Positions 1-7,856 of a DNA stretch of 64,000 bases are shown here, piece by piece. The stretch is from the NCBI RefSeq assembly GCF_030409685.1, contig NZ_JAUFQJ010000014.1, positions 248,001 to 312,000 on the forward strand, written 5' to 3'. The notes under the pieces are model-generated. The model saw nothing but the letters and a program-made list of their open reading frames with translations, had not been told where the DNA came from and ran no database searches. Source of the stretch: Ferruginibacter paludis. GTDB taxonomy: Bacteria > Bacteroidota > Bacteroidia > Chitinophagales > Chitinophagaceae. The position numbers and the translations under genes were made by a program. How positions within the stretch are numbered: position 1 is the stretch's first letter; each line of letters starts with the position of its first letter.

Positions 1-2
1 CT

Positions 3-1430
3 GCTGTTAATGCCGGCCGCAAGGTTGTACTGGTTGAAGAAACCTTGTTTTTTAAACAGTATAATTTTCATCAGCAAAAGATAATATTGCACCGGGCGAG
101 TATGAAATGTTATGCTGATTTTTTGCAGCAGCAGGAAATTAAAGTGGAATACATCGAAGCTGATTCCCCTTTATCAGACATAAGACAGTTACTGGCGCAG
201 CTTCATCACCAGGCAATTACCAGCATCCATGTGGCCGATGTTACAGATGACTGGTTGTGCAAACGACTGGCATCAGCCTGTAAAAAATATGCCATCCAAA
301 TTGTAAATTATCCAACACCCTGTTTCATCAATACAATGGATGAGGTGAAAGATTATTTTGATAAAAGCAAAACCTATTTTCTAACAGCATTTTATATAGC
401 TCAGCGTAAAAAACGCAATATTTTACTGGATGCCAACAGGCAACCCGAAGGCGGTCAATGGAGTTTTGATGCAGACAACCGCAAGCGATTTCCGAAAACA
501 GAAAAGGCGCCCATTGTCAATCCGGCAAAGGAAGATGGCTATGTGCAGGAAGCAAAAAAATATGTATCCGTTCATTTTTTATCCAACTATGGTGATGGAA
601 AAAATTTTATTTATCCCGTCAATTTTAAGGATGCTGAAAAATGGCTGGATGAATTTTTAGCACAGCGTTTTGAAAAATTTGGCGTGTATGAAGATGCGAT
701 TGTTGCGGATGAACATTACCTGCACCATGGCGTACTAACGCCCATGCTGAACATAGGTTTATTATTGCCACAGCAAATTATAAACAAGGTAATCAAGGCC
801 GCAGCCCAATATAACATTCCACTGAATTCGCTGGAAGGATTCATACGCCAAATCCTTGGCTGGCGTGAGTTTGTACGCATTGTGTACGAGCGGAAAGGCA
901 GCCACCAGCGTACCAACAACTACTGGGGATTTACCAGGAAAATTCCCGCCAGTTTTTGGTCAGGTGAAACGGGTATTGTACCCGTGGACAACGTAATAAA
1001 AAAGGTATTGCAGACAGGCTACAGCCACCATATTGAAAGGCTGATGGTGATGGGCAATTTTATGTTGCTCTGCGAATTTGATCCGGATGAAGTATACCGC
1101 TGGTTTATGGAAATGTATGTGGATGCCTATGATTGGGTGATGGTGCCAAACGTGTATGGGATGACACAGTTTGCTGATGGTGGGCTGATGACAACCAAGC
1201 CTTACATCAGTGGCAGCAATTATTTATTAAAGATGGGCGATTATAAAAAAGGTGAATGGACGGAAACCTGGGATGGATTGTTCTGGCGTTTTATGCAAGT
1301 GCACCGGGGCTTCTTTTTACAAAACCCCCGCCTTGGCCTGCTGATAAAAACCCTGGATAAAATGCCGGCAGAAAAAAGAAACAGGCATATTGAAACAGCG
1401 GAAAACTTTTTAAAAAAACTGGATGAATAA
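3..1430 (+). CDS. Photolyase-related protein (FeS-BCP/PhrB-like family), 5' end outside window
   Basis: The frame is open to the left window edge; residues before the TTG at 45 (reading AVNAGRKVVLVEETLFF) fit the family, so that TTG is not the start and the gene is 5'-truncated. Family landmarks are the LxRASM-type early motif, LEGFIRQILGWREFVR in the FAD-binding helical domain, HIERLMVMGNF, and GMTQFADGGLMTTKPY near the C terminus. Members (PF04244, bacterial cryptochrome/(6-4) photolyase type) bind FAD and repair UV lesions or sense light. The characterised members carry a [4Fe-4S] cluster on four cysteines in the C-terminal half. Here the region after GSNYLLKMGDYK has no cysteines (KKGEWTETWDGLFW), and the earlier ligand position reads ETGIVPVDN, so the cluster is probably absent. 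It overlaps the next gene by 8 bp. Family assignment is firm; repair versus signalling function is not determined. Confidence 0.9.
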   Translation, partial: AVNAGRKVVLVEETLFFKQYNFHQQKIILHRASMKCYADFLQQQEIKVEYIEADSPLSDIRQLLAQLHHQAITSIHVADVTDDWLCKRLASACKKYAIQIVNYPTPCFINTMDEVKDYFDKSKTYFLTAFYIAQRKKRNILLDANRQPEGGQWSFDADNRKRFPKTEKAPIVNPAKEDGYVQEAKKYVSVHFLSNYGDGKNFIYPVNFKDAEKWLDEFLAQRFEKFGVYEDAIVADEHYLHHGVLTPMLNIGLLLPQQIINKVIKAAAQYNIPLNSLEGFIRQILGWREFVRIVYERKGSHQRTNNYWGFTRKIPASFWSGETGIVPVDNVIKKVLQTGYSHHIERLMVMGNFMLLCEFDPDEVYRWFMEMYVDAYDWVMVPNVYGMTQFADGGLMTTKPYISGSNYLLKMGDYKKGEWTETWDGLFWRFMQVHRGFFLQNPRLGLLIKTLDKMPAEKRNRHIETAENFLKKLDE

Positions 1431-1761
1431 CATACATGAATTAGCGCAAAATAATCACCGGCCCGGCATCAATGAAAAAGCACCGGCGACAATATTTACC
1501 GTTATTGAAACAGACCGCATTATTGAAATGGCATGGGAAGACCGCACCAGTTTTGAAGCCATTGAAGTACAATTTGGGTTAAAAGAGAAAGATGTGATTG
1601 AGCTGATGCGCAAAGAAATGAAGGCATCGAGTTTCAGAATGTGGCGCAAACGTCATCACGGAAGAAGCACTAAACATGCGGCTTTGCGGGGCAATTCAGT
1701 CAATCGCTTTAAATGCAAAAGCCAGCGGGCGATAACACTAAATAAGATCAGTAAAAGATAG
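1423..1761 (+). CDS. DUF2805 / TIGR03643 family protein
   Basis: A 112-residue basic protein. The core, from about residue 26, is VIETDRIIEMAWEDRTSFEA followed by a helix resembling helix-turn-helix proteins (LKEKDVIELMRKEM), then SSFRMWRKRHHGR and a lysine/arginine-rich tail. This matches the TIGR03643 (DUF2805) family, whose function is unknown; the charge and HTH-like helices suggest nucleic acid binding, which is inference. The ATG lies inside the last codons of the photolyase-like gene (ATGAATAA overlap), so the two are translationally coupled. These families are often neighbours, which supports a light or UV-response context. Confidence 0.85.
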   Translation: MNNIHELAQNNHRPGINEKAPATIFTVIETDRIIEMAWEDRTSFEAIEVQFGLKEKDVIELMRKEMKASSFRMWRKRHHGRSTKHAALRGNSVNRFKCKSQRAITLNKISKR

Positions 1762-1825
1762 CTGCTTTCGTTCGCTGTTTATTTTACTGGTCAGCAGCGT
1801 GCTATTTTTTACTTACATAACAAAT

Positions 1826-1975
1826 TTACAAAGCCGCTGAATTCAGTGCATAGTTTTCAACCAGGAAGCTGAAGCCAAATAGCAGCAACCAGTTAAAGGG
1901 TGCGACGCCAATGAAGCCCAACCATGGTTCAATGCCCGGATCAAAAAACCTTTTAACAATGTATGCTGCAACATC
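1826..1975 (-). pseudogene. Possible gene remnant: C-terminal membrane-protein-like fragment
   Basis: On the minus strand a 49-codon open stretch follows a TAG (1976-1978) and ends at TAA (1826-1828). It reads like the C terminus of a membrane protein: KRFFDPGIEPWLG, then a hydrophobic segment (FNWLLLFGFSFLV) and ENYALNSAAL. There is no plausible start codon and no upstream continuation in frame. It may be a decayed 3' end of a lost gene or a chance reading frame. I do not recognise the family. Confidence 0.25.
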
Positions 1976-2002
1976 CTATATCCGACATCAGCCATTCCAA
2001 CT

Positions 2003-2010
2003 TATCTTTG
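2003..2010 (+). promoter_or_regulatory. Bacteroidota-type -7 promoter element (TATCTTTG)
   Basis: TATCTTTG matches the TAnnTTTG -7 consensus of Bacteroidota and lies 13 bp before the ATG of the thioesterase gene. I see no convincing -33 TTG at the usual spacing. Confidence 0.5.
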
Positions 2011-2023
2011 CCAAAATTTTTAC

Positions 2024-2530
2024 ATGGACAAAAAAGCAAGCGAATCGCTGGTAGTGATGACGGAACTGGTATTACCTAATGATACCAATACTTTTGGCAA
2101 CCTGATGGGTGGACGATTAATGTACTGGATGGACATCGCTTCTGCCCTGGCAGCAATGAAACACTGCGGGTCTCCGGTTGTAACCGCTTCGGTTGATAAC
2201 ATCTCTTTTGAAAACCCTATCCGGCTCGGCAATGTAGTGCATATTGAAGCCAAGGTAAGCAGAGCGTTTAAAACCAGTATGGAAGTGCATTTAAAAGTGT
2301 GGGGAGAAGATGCATTACATCAATATAAATACAAAAGTAACGAAGCCTATTTTACCTTCGTAGCCCTTGACCCCAACAGCAAACCCAAACCGGTAAACCA
2401 GCTGATTGCTGAAACGGCAGAAGAAATAGAATTGTATGCAGGCGCATTAAGACGCAGGCAATTAAGACTGGTACTGGGTGGCAAAATGAAAGCCTCGGAG
2501 GCAGAAGAATTAAAAGCGCTGTTTGCGTAA
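2024..2530 (+). CDS. Acyl-CoA thioesterase (hotdog fold)
   Basis: A 168-residue single hotdog-domain protein of the cytosolic acyl-CoA hydrolase (YciA/ACOT7) type. The diagnostic N-terminal segment is VLPNDTNTFGNLMGGRLMYW, with the catalytic-position residue Asn in GNLMGG (many relatives have Asp). It continues with the conserved SVDNISFENPIRLGNVV and AYFTFVALD. The enzyme would hydrolyse acyl-CoA thioesters to free acid and CoA in the cytoplasm; chain-length preference cannot be read from sequence. It is preceded by a TAnnTTTG element and converges with the following minus-strand gene, with only 5 bp between stop codons. Confidence 0.92.
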   Translation: MDKKASESLVVMTELVLPNDTNTFGNLMGGRLMYWMDIASALAAMKHCGSPVVTASVDNISFENPIRLGNVVHIEAKVSRAFKTSMEVHLKVWGEDALHQYKYKSNEAYFTFVALDPNSKPKPVNQLIAETAEEIELYAGALRRRQLRLVLGGKMKASEAEELKALFA

Positions 2531-2535
2531 ATAAA

Positions 2536-3651
2536 TTATTCCGGCACATAATTGTAAGGCAGCATATTCGCTGCCTTTTCGTATATCCAGTAGCCCGCAT
2601 ACAGTACATCCATTGGGTTGTTAATGATGCCCGCATTGTTAAGACTGATGGCTGGGGACGTAACAGTTACGTAGGCCCGGAACCCAACCGGAAGCCCGCC
2701 CTGCAAAAAAGTATTTTTGCTTAAGTAACTTTTTGAAGAAGGATTTTTTCCATATTGTACCATCAACTTGCCGGGAATAACGACGTTATAATTACTGGTG
2801 TTACTGGTATCAGCTGATATGATTTGTGCTGCTGTTACTTCGTACGCCATATCCATCTCTTCCCTGCTGCTTTTTTTGCTGGTATCATTGGTCATCCGCA
2901 CCGGCTTTATCAAATAAATATGATAATTTTCTTCCTTTAACCGGTTACTAATAAGCGCCCGGTAAAAATGAATGGTACTGCCATAGTAGCAATGCTGCCG
3001 GTTCTTTTTCCATTTGTTTTTAACCCCCATTTCGTCAAAGCGGGTATAGCCGTAATATGAGGTGCGACCGCTTTGTTCATCATAAAAAAACTCCACCAGC
3101 TCAAAACTTATTTTGTAGCCCATCATTCTGTTTGTTATCACCAAAGGTGTGTCGCTGTAAGCTTTAAAAGAATTTTTACTGCCGCCGTTGGTAAAATAAA
3201 TGTCTTTTTTATTTTGAATACTGCTGCGACTTGCTTCTTCCGTAATACCTAAAAATTCCTTTTCAAAAATCGCCAGGTATTTTTTTCTTACGGCATCTGT
3301 TAATATCAATACATCTTTTAACTGTTCGGCTTTTTGTGCCAGTTTAAATACAATCGTATTGTGCTGAATTGTTGAAGCATCCGGTTTATACACCAGTCGT
3401 TCATATCCCACGCTGGAAATAATCAACTCAGCATTTTCCATTGCCGGCAACGGAATTGAAAAAACACCTTCTGCATTGCTGCTGGTGCCGATAGATGTGT
3501 TGTTGAAATATATACTGGCACCCTGCAAAGGCTGAGCGGTGGCCTCATTCACCACTTTACCGCGTATAACGGTTTGTGCAACGGCACTCAATGCACCTGC
3601 GAATAAGGCAATAAAAAAAAGCAGGTTGATTTTACAGTTTATACATCTCAT
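2536..3651 (-). CDS. CarboxypepD_reg-like domain secreted protein (paralogue B)
   Basis: A 371-residue protein with an N-terminal signal sequence (INLLFFIALFAGALSAVAQ) followed by an approximately 85-residue carboxypeptidase regulatory-like beta sandwich: VIRGKVVNEATAQPLQGASI, FNNTSIGTSSNAEGVFSI, VGYERLVY. This domain is common at the N termini of exported Bacteroidota proteins. The remaining 270 residues are a domain I cannot name, with conserved features shared with the next gene upstream (ITNEA/ITEEA-SxxxNxKDxYF, NKxxGYK, CYYGSxxHFYRxLIxNxL, SYLxxxxLQ). It is a tandem paralogue of the adjacent 3728-4843 gene, of identical length, and probably lies in one transcript with it and the acyltransferase. 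No catalytic motif is visible. Confidence 0.8.
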   Translation of the reverse strand: MRCINCKINLLFFIALFAGALSAVAQTVIRGKVVNEATAQPLQGASIYFNNTSIGTSSNAEGVFSIPLPAMENAELIISSVGYERLVYKPDASTIQHNTIVFKLAQKAEQLKDVLILTDAVRKKYLAIFEKEFLGITEEASRSSIQNKKDIYFTNGGSKNSFKAYSDTPLVITNRMMGYKISFELVEFFYDEQSGRTSYYGYTRFDEMGVKNKWKKNRQHCYYGSTIHFYRALISNRLKEENYHIYLIKPVRMTNDTSKKSSREEMDMAYEVTAAQIISADTSNTSNYNVVIPGKLMVQYGKNPSSKSYLSKNTFLQGGLPVGFRAYVTVTSPAISLNNAGIINNPMDVLYAGYWIYEKAANMLPYNYVPE

Positions 3652-3727
3652 ATGGCTTCATGTAGCAGCAGGCTGCAATAATCAATAATTTAAAAATGGC
3701 CTGCATGCGCAATGCCGGAACGTTGTA

Positions 3728-4843
3728 CTATTTTAAAGGCTTCGGATCAGGTTGATAGTCGAGCGGCAAAGTATTGGCCAGTTTCTCATAGCTCCAAAAA
3801 CCACCGTATTCCAATTCACTGTCATCCACAGGCACACCAATGGTTGTCAATTCCACCGGCGCATGTTTAATTTCTATGCTTGCTTCTATCCCTTTTTTTA
3901 AATCCCCATCTATATACTCCAATACAGTCCGCAGGTAATTTTTTGTTGCCGGATTGTTGTTGTATTGAATAATAAGCTTGTCTTTTATGCCTATAGAATA
4001 ATTATTGGTGCTGTCAATCCACAAAACCTGGGTGGCAGTTAGTGGTCTGTAGAGATCCTCATCGCCGGGATGCCGGGCACCGGCTGCAGGTACAGTGTCC
4101 TTTACAAATACACCAAACCCCTCCTGGTACAATTTGTTGGCTATAAGACTGCGATAAAAATGCTGGCTGCTTCCAAAATAGCAATGGTTGCGGGCGGTTT
4201 GAAATTGACTGCCATCTGCCAGGGACTCGTAATGGCAATACCCTGAAAAATAGGATTGCCTGGTATATGTATCATAATAAAAACTCACAAGGTTATAATA
4301 CATTTTGTATCCGCAAAGTTTATTTACAATTATCAGTGTGGTATCTGCTGTGGCAATAAATCCTTCGAAGGAAGTATCCCTCTCAAAATAAACATCTTTT
4401 AAATTGCTCACCGTGCTTTGAACTGCTTCATTTGTAATCCCCAGCAACCCTTGCAGGAAAGCTTGCCGGTAAGCCTGCGTGTTAGCCGTTTCCATAGCAT
4501 CTTTTGGTAAACTACCAGCCTTTTTTTTGCGCATTTTAAACACAAATTTGTTACTCCCCATTTTTGCCGCGGCTGGTTTAAACGAAAACAACTCATATCC
4601 CGGGCTGATAATCACAACATCAGTATTAAAAAAACGGATGTTGTGAAAACTAAATTCGCCCTGCGCATTTGTTTCGGCAGCAATGGTAGTATTGTTGAAA
4701 TACACGGTAGCATTTGGTATAGCAGCGTCGCTGTTTTCATCAATCACCTTACCTGTAAAACTTACCTGCGCAGTGGCCGTTTGTAAAATAAAAAACAGGG
4801 ACAGAATGAAGGAGCAAACATTTTTTGGGTATGGTACATGCAT
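3728..4843 (-). CDS. CarboxypepD_reg-like domain secreted protein (paralogue A)
   Basis: A 371-residue paralogue of the adjacent downstream gene. It has a signal peptide (SFILSLFFILQTATAQ), a regulatory-like beta sandwich (VSFTGKVIDENSDAAIPNAT, FNNTTIAAETNAQGEFSF), then the same uncharacterised C-terminal domain with GITNEAVQSTVSNLKDVYFE, NKLCGYKMYYNLVSFYYD, HCYFGSSQHFYRSLIANKL and a C-terminal SYEKLANTLPLDYQPD. The closing motif YEKxANxLPxxYxP is shared with the paralogue. It begins 15 bp after the stop of the PlsC gene, suggesting co-transcription. It is likely exported to the periplasm or cell surface; function unknown. Confidence 0.8.
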   Translation of the reverse strand: MHVPYPKNVCSFILSLFFILQTATAQVSFTGKVIDENSDAAIPNATVYFNNTTIAAETNAQGEFSFHNIRFFNTDVVIISPGYELFSFKPAAAKMGSNKFVFKMRKKKAGSLPKDAMETANTQAYRQAFLQGLLGITNEAVQSTVSNLKDVYFERDTSFEGFIATADTTLIIVNKLCGYKMYYNLVSFYYDTYTRQSYFSGYCHYESLADGSQFQTARNHCYFGSSQHFYRSLIANKLYQEGFGVFVKDTVPAAGARHPGDEDLYRPLTATQVLWIDSTNNYSIGIKDKLIIQYNNNPATKNYLRTVLEYIDGDLKKGIEASIEIKHAPVELTTIGVPVDDSELEYGGFWSYEKLANTLPLDYQPDPKPLK

Positions 4844-4858
4844 AGTTAATCGCTGGGT

Positions 4859-5617
4859 TCAATTGGTTACGTGGTGCCTGCCTTTCAGCATATATTGTTT
4901 GCTTTGTTCAATACTATCCATCACCTGTTCCAGTATGTTTTCACTGGTATCATTGTAGTCAATTTGCAGCGGGGCTTTAAAAGTAATGGTTAGCCGGGTA
5001 CCTCTCTTTTTAAATTTCAAACCCTTTTTATCAAAGGCACGCCAGTAGCCGCCTATTACAACCGGTATTACAATGGGCTGATGGTGTTTTATAATAAATG
5101 CCGTGCCTTTGCGCCCGGGTGCAAACGGTTTGGTTGTTCCCTGTGGAAACGTAATGACCCAGTTGTCGTTCAGCGCCCGTTCAATTTTACGGGTATCGCT
5201 GGGGTCTAAACTTTTGCGCACTTCTTTTCCATCTTTTACCCAGGTACGCTTTACGGTAATAGCACCTCCAAGGCTCAGTATTCTGCTGATCCAGTTTTTC
5301 TTCATGGTTTCTTCGGCCGCCACATAGTAAATTTTTGTAAATGGCCACAGCAGGTAATAAGGTATTCCCAGGCCATGCTTTTTTCGCCAGCTTACGGCGC
5401 AGAAAATATGTATAAAAGTAATTACTTCGGCAAAATAGGTTTGGTGATTGCTCACAAAGAGCACATTTTTCTTGGGCAGTTTGTGCAAATTCTCCATGCC
5501 CGTAATCTGCAGCTTATTAAAAATATTAATGCCAGGGTAGGTAATGGTTCCAATAACAGCATATACGATTCCCTTAACAAATCTGCTCTCTTTAAACTTC
5601 GTAAAAAATGTTGTCAT
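4859..5617 (-). CDS. 1-acyl-sn-glycerol-3-phosphate acyltransferase-like (PlsC family)
   Basis: A 252-residue member of the lysophospholipid acyltransferase family (PF01553). Block I is SNHQTYFAEVITF; the canonical HX4D is replaced here by His followed five residues later by Ala and then Glu, so the acidic partner is unusual. Block III is FPQGTTKPFAPGRKGTAF (corresponding to the FPEGTRS region) and block IV is PIVIPVV. It probably acylates a lysophospholipid or a related acceptor at the inner membrane. The first 30 residues hold a hydrophobic anchor (GIVYAVIGTITYPGI). It is the first gene of a likely three-gene minus-strand unit with the two CarboxypepD_reg-like proteins. Confidence 0.85.
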   Translation of the reverse strand: MTTFFTKFKESRFVKGIVYAVIGTITYPGINIFNKLQITGMENLHKLPKKNVLFVSNHQTYFAEVITFIHIFCAVSWRKKHGLGIPYYLLWPFTKIYYVAAEETMKKNWISRILSLGGAITVKRTWVKDGKEVRKSLDPSDTRKIERALNDNWVITFPQGTTKPFAPGRKGTAFIIKHHQPIVIPVVIGGYWRAFDKKGLKFKKRGTRLTITFKAPLQIDYNDTSENILEQVMDSIEQSKQYMLKGRHHVTN

Positions 5618-5810
5618 GTAATTTTTTTAGCCGCAATCTCCCCTGCAATATACGGAATTATCATTTTTATAACTGCCTTAAAATCATCTTTAACGATTGG
5701 GTTTTGCAGCATGCCTCCAGGTAATTCATGGGGTTGTCAACCCATCAGTGACGAGGGCAGGTGACGGCTCCCGTTTTATGCTCCGCTAATAAGTTAATAT
5801 CTTTACCGCT

Positions 5811-6467
5811 ATGCAATTAAACACCGTAATTTTTGATATGGACGGGCTGCTCGTAGACTCTGAACCCTTATGGGGCGAAGCAGCAGTTGAAGTTTTTAAC
5901 CGTTATAACTTTCAGTTAACCGCCGCACAGTATGCCACCACCACAGGCATGCGTACCAAAGAGTTCGTTGAGTGGTGGTTTAACCATTATAAAATTGAAG
6001 GCCGCCACATGGCCGATGCAGAAAGCGCCATCTTAAAAAGCGTGGTAGAAAAGGTAGCCGCCAAAGCCAAACCGATGCCCGGTGTGGAGCACATCTTCAA
6101 TTTTTTTATTGAGCGCAATTTCAAAATCGGTCTGGCTACTTCCTCCGGACAGCCATTGATTGATGTAGTGGTAGATAAGCTGGGCATCCGCAATTTTTTA
6201 CAGTCTATTGCATCTGCTGCAGACCTGCCCTATGGCAAACCGCACCCGCAGGTATATTTAAATTGTGCCGAAGCGCTGGAAAGTCGGCCAACGCAGTGTA
6301 TTTGCTTTGAAGATTCTTTCAACGGCCTCATCGCTGCCAAAGCCGCCCGCATGAAATGCGTGGTAGTACCGGCCCCGCACGACAGAAAAAATGAAAAGTT
6401 CAATGCCGCCGATTTAAAAATTTCTTCGCTGGCTAACTTTAACACCTTGCTGATGCAGAGTTTGTAA
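5811..6467 (+). CDS. hxpB: HAD-family sugar phosphatase (HxpB/YniC-like)
   Basis: A 218-residue haloacid dehalogenase superfamily protein. Motif I is VIFDMDGLLVDSEPLWGEA, with nucleophile Asp9 and acid/base Asp11; motif II is the TSS in GLATSSGQP; motif III is the lysine of YGKPHPQVY; motif IV is CICFEDSFNGLIAAKAA. The inserted helical cap after motif I and the DSEPLW signature match Escherichia coli YniC/HxpB, which dephosphorylates hexitol and 2-deoxy-hexose phosphates. The length agrees. It acts in the cytoplasm; the in vivo substrate here is inferred. It is a single-gene unit, divergent from the PlsC unit. Confidence 0.85.
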   Translation: MQLNTVIFDMDGLLVDSEPLWGEAAVEVFNRYNFQLTAAQYATTTGMRTKEFVEWWFNHYKIEGRHMADAESAILKSVVEKVAAKAKPMPGVEHIFNFFIERNFKIGLATSSGQPLIDVVVDKLGIRNFLQSIASAADLPYGKPHPQVYLNCAEALESRPTQCICFEDSFNGLIAAKAARMKCVVVPAPHDRKNEKFNAADLKISSLANFNTLLMQSL

Positions 6468-6603
6468 ATATTTTTTGGTCCACGCTAAGAAGCAATGTGG
6501 AACATCGTTGCATCGCCCCCTTGTGCTTTTTTGGTTTTGGGGAGCTTTATTGGTGCGTATAAGATTTACACTTTATCCAGCAATATAATGTGTTTGGTTG
6601 GAT

Positions 6604-6651
6604 TGACGCAATAGGTTAAGTTAGATGCCCAAAGCAGAGCGTTGTGCGTCA
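6604..6651. repeat. Inverted repeat upstream of the broken AT-rich gene
   Basis: TGACGCA (6604-6610) and TGCGTCA (6645-6651) form a perfect 7-bp inverted repeat 34 bp apart, ending 41 bp before the ATG of the disrupted gene. It could be an operator or the edge of an inserted segment; a palindrome this short can occur by chance. Confidence 0.3.
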
Positions 6652-6692
6652 TTTTATCGTGACAGTTAACGAAACCAAAAACTTTTATTGCA

Positions 6693-7595
6693 ATGAGTAA
6701 ATCAACAAAGGATTTTGACTTTGAACTTGACCTGATATTTTCGGGACAAAAAAATCCTGTTGAAGCGTTTTGACAGATTGGAAAAATGTATGAAAGATTG
6801 TTGTCTATTGACCAGCAAATTTTATATAGCATTTTGCCGAGTGCTAAATTGGAGTATGAACTCATTGACTTAGAATATTCTTCCATAAAGTCCAAGGTTA
6901 ATCAGATTTTAAAATCAATACCCGACGACATTTTAAAAGACATATTAAATCCAGGAAAGTTATTTGGACACCTTTTAGTTTATATTAAAAAGCGACTTAT
7001 AAAAGCGACCGAGACTAACGAGGTTCAATCGGTTGAGAGTTTGCAAAAGGTTACTAACGACATTAATAGTGAAATTAAGAAACTACCCACAACGACAATC
7101 ATCATTCTAGAAGTCAATAACTATTTTATTTTAAATGCTATCAATGAATTAAGTATTGAAGGTCGTGGGTTAAAAAAAGAAGAATATTTTGAATATAAAT
7201 CGAAGGTGGGAAATGCAAGGATTGGAAATGGTAGTTCTGTAAACATGGCCAAGTTGCTTTATGAACTTGGTGGTCAGACTTTGGAACAACAGAGAATTGA
7301 AACTCTAAAAGTTAAGACATTGGATTTGCTTTCAGACAAAGCAAGTTGGAAACTCATTCGACAAGGGAAACAAATTGAAGTAAAAATTCTTCACAAGGAA
7401 TGGCTGGAAGATTACCATAATAGAAAAATTGTTATTCAGCCCAATGACTATTTGAAAGTTGATTTAAAAATAACTTACACTACAAATAACAACACTTTAA
7501 AACCTATTGTAACCTACGAAGCATTACAAGTGCTAGAAGTTATTCCACCCGACAAAATCGAAGGGACTAATCAAAATAACTTATTCGACGGCTAG
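6693..7595 (+). pseudogene. Hypothetical gene interrupted by an in-frame TGA (nonsense)
   Basis: From the ATG at 6693 the frame reads 26 residues (MSKSTKDFDF, then SGQKNPVEAF), hits TGA at 6771-6773, and continues in the same frame as QIGKMYERLLSIDQQ for about 270 further residues to 7595. Both parts read like protein, so a single-base change (for example CGA or CAA to TGA) in a 300-codon gene is likely. Alternatively translation restarts at the ATG at 6786, giving 269 residues. The protein is mostly charged helices, then a C-terminal beta-rich part (TYTTNNNTLKPIVTYEALQ). I do not recognise a family. The gene is more AT-rich than its neighbours and is bordered by an inverted repeat and a hairpin, suggesting acquired DNA. 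Confidence 0.6.
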
Positions 7596-7625
7596 AAACA
7601 CGAACACACAACATTGGGTTGGGAT

Positions 7626-7664
7626 GCAAGCTCCTGGCGCAGGGCTCCTGCCCTGATGCCTTGC
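7626..7664. repeat. Nested GC-rich hairpin downstream of the broken gene
   Basis: An inner stem CAGGGC/GCCCTG (7640-7645 with 7650-7655, 4-nt loop) is nested in an outer GCAAG/CTTGC pair (7626-7630 with 7660-7664). No T-run follows on either strand, so it is not a typical terminator. It may be a repeat-family hairpin or an element boundary. Confidence 0.4.
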
Positions 7665-7856
7665 GTTACTAATACCACAATCCAAAAAATTCACCCACTA
7701 TACTTATAGCATTGAATTTAGCTGCGATAATTGCACGATGAACTCATTTAGCAGCTGCTTTTGATTGCATTGATACAATCATTTATTTTTAGTTGCACAA
7801 AGCAAAACGTTGCCGTAAATTGTATAGCAACCCGCATAATAAACAAAGTACAAAAA

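Noticed and set aside
1762-1815. GCTGCT/AGCAGC pair followed by a T-rich stretch as terminator of the DUF2805 gene
   Set aside because: The stem is short, the loop long and the T-run interrupted; too weak to list.
6566-6895. 109-codon minus-strand frame overlapping the start of the broken gene
   Set aside because: It is antisense to the better plus-strand frame and contains no family motif.
6604-7664. Idea that the AT-rich broken gene is an integron cassette with attC-like ends
   Set aside because: The downstream hairpin lacks paired RYYYAAC/GTRRRY-type core sites with the usual spacing, and no integrase is in view.
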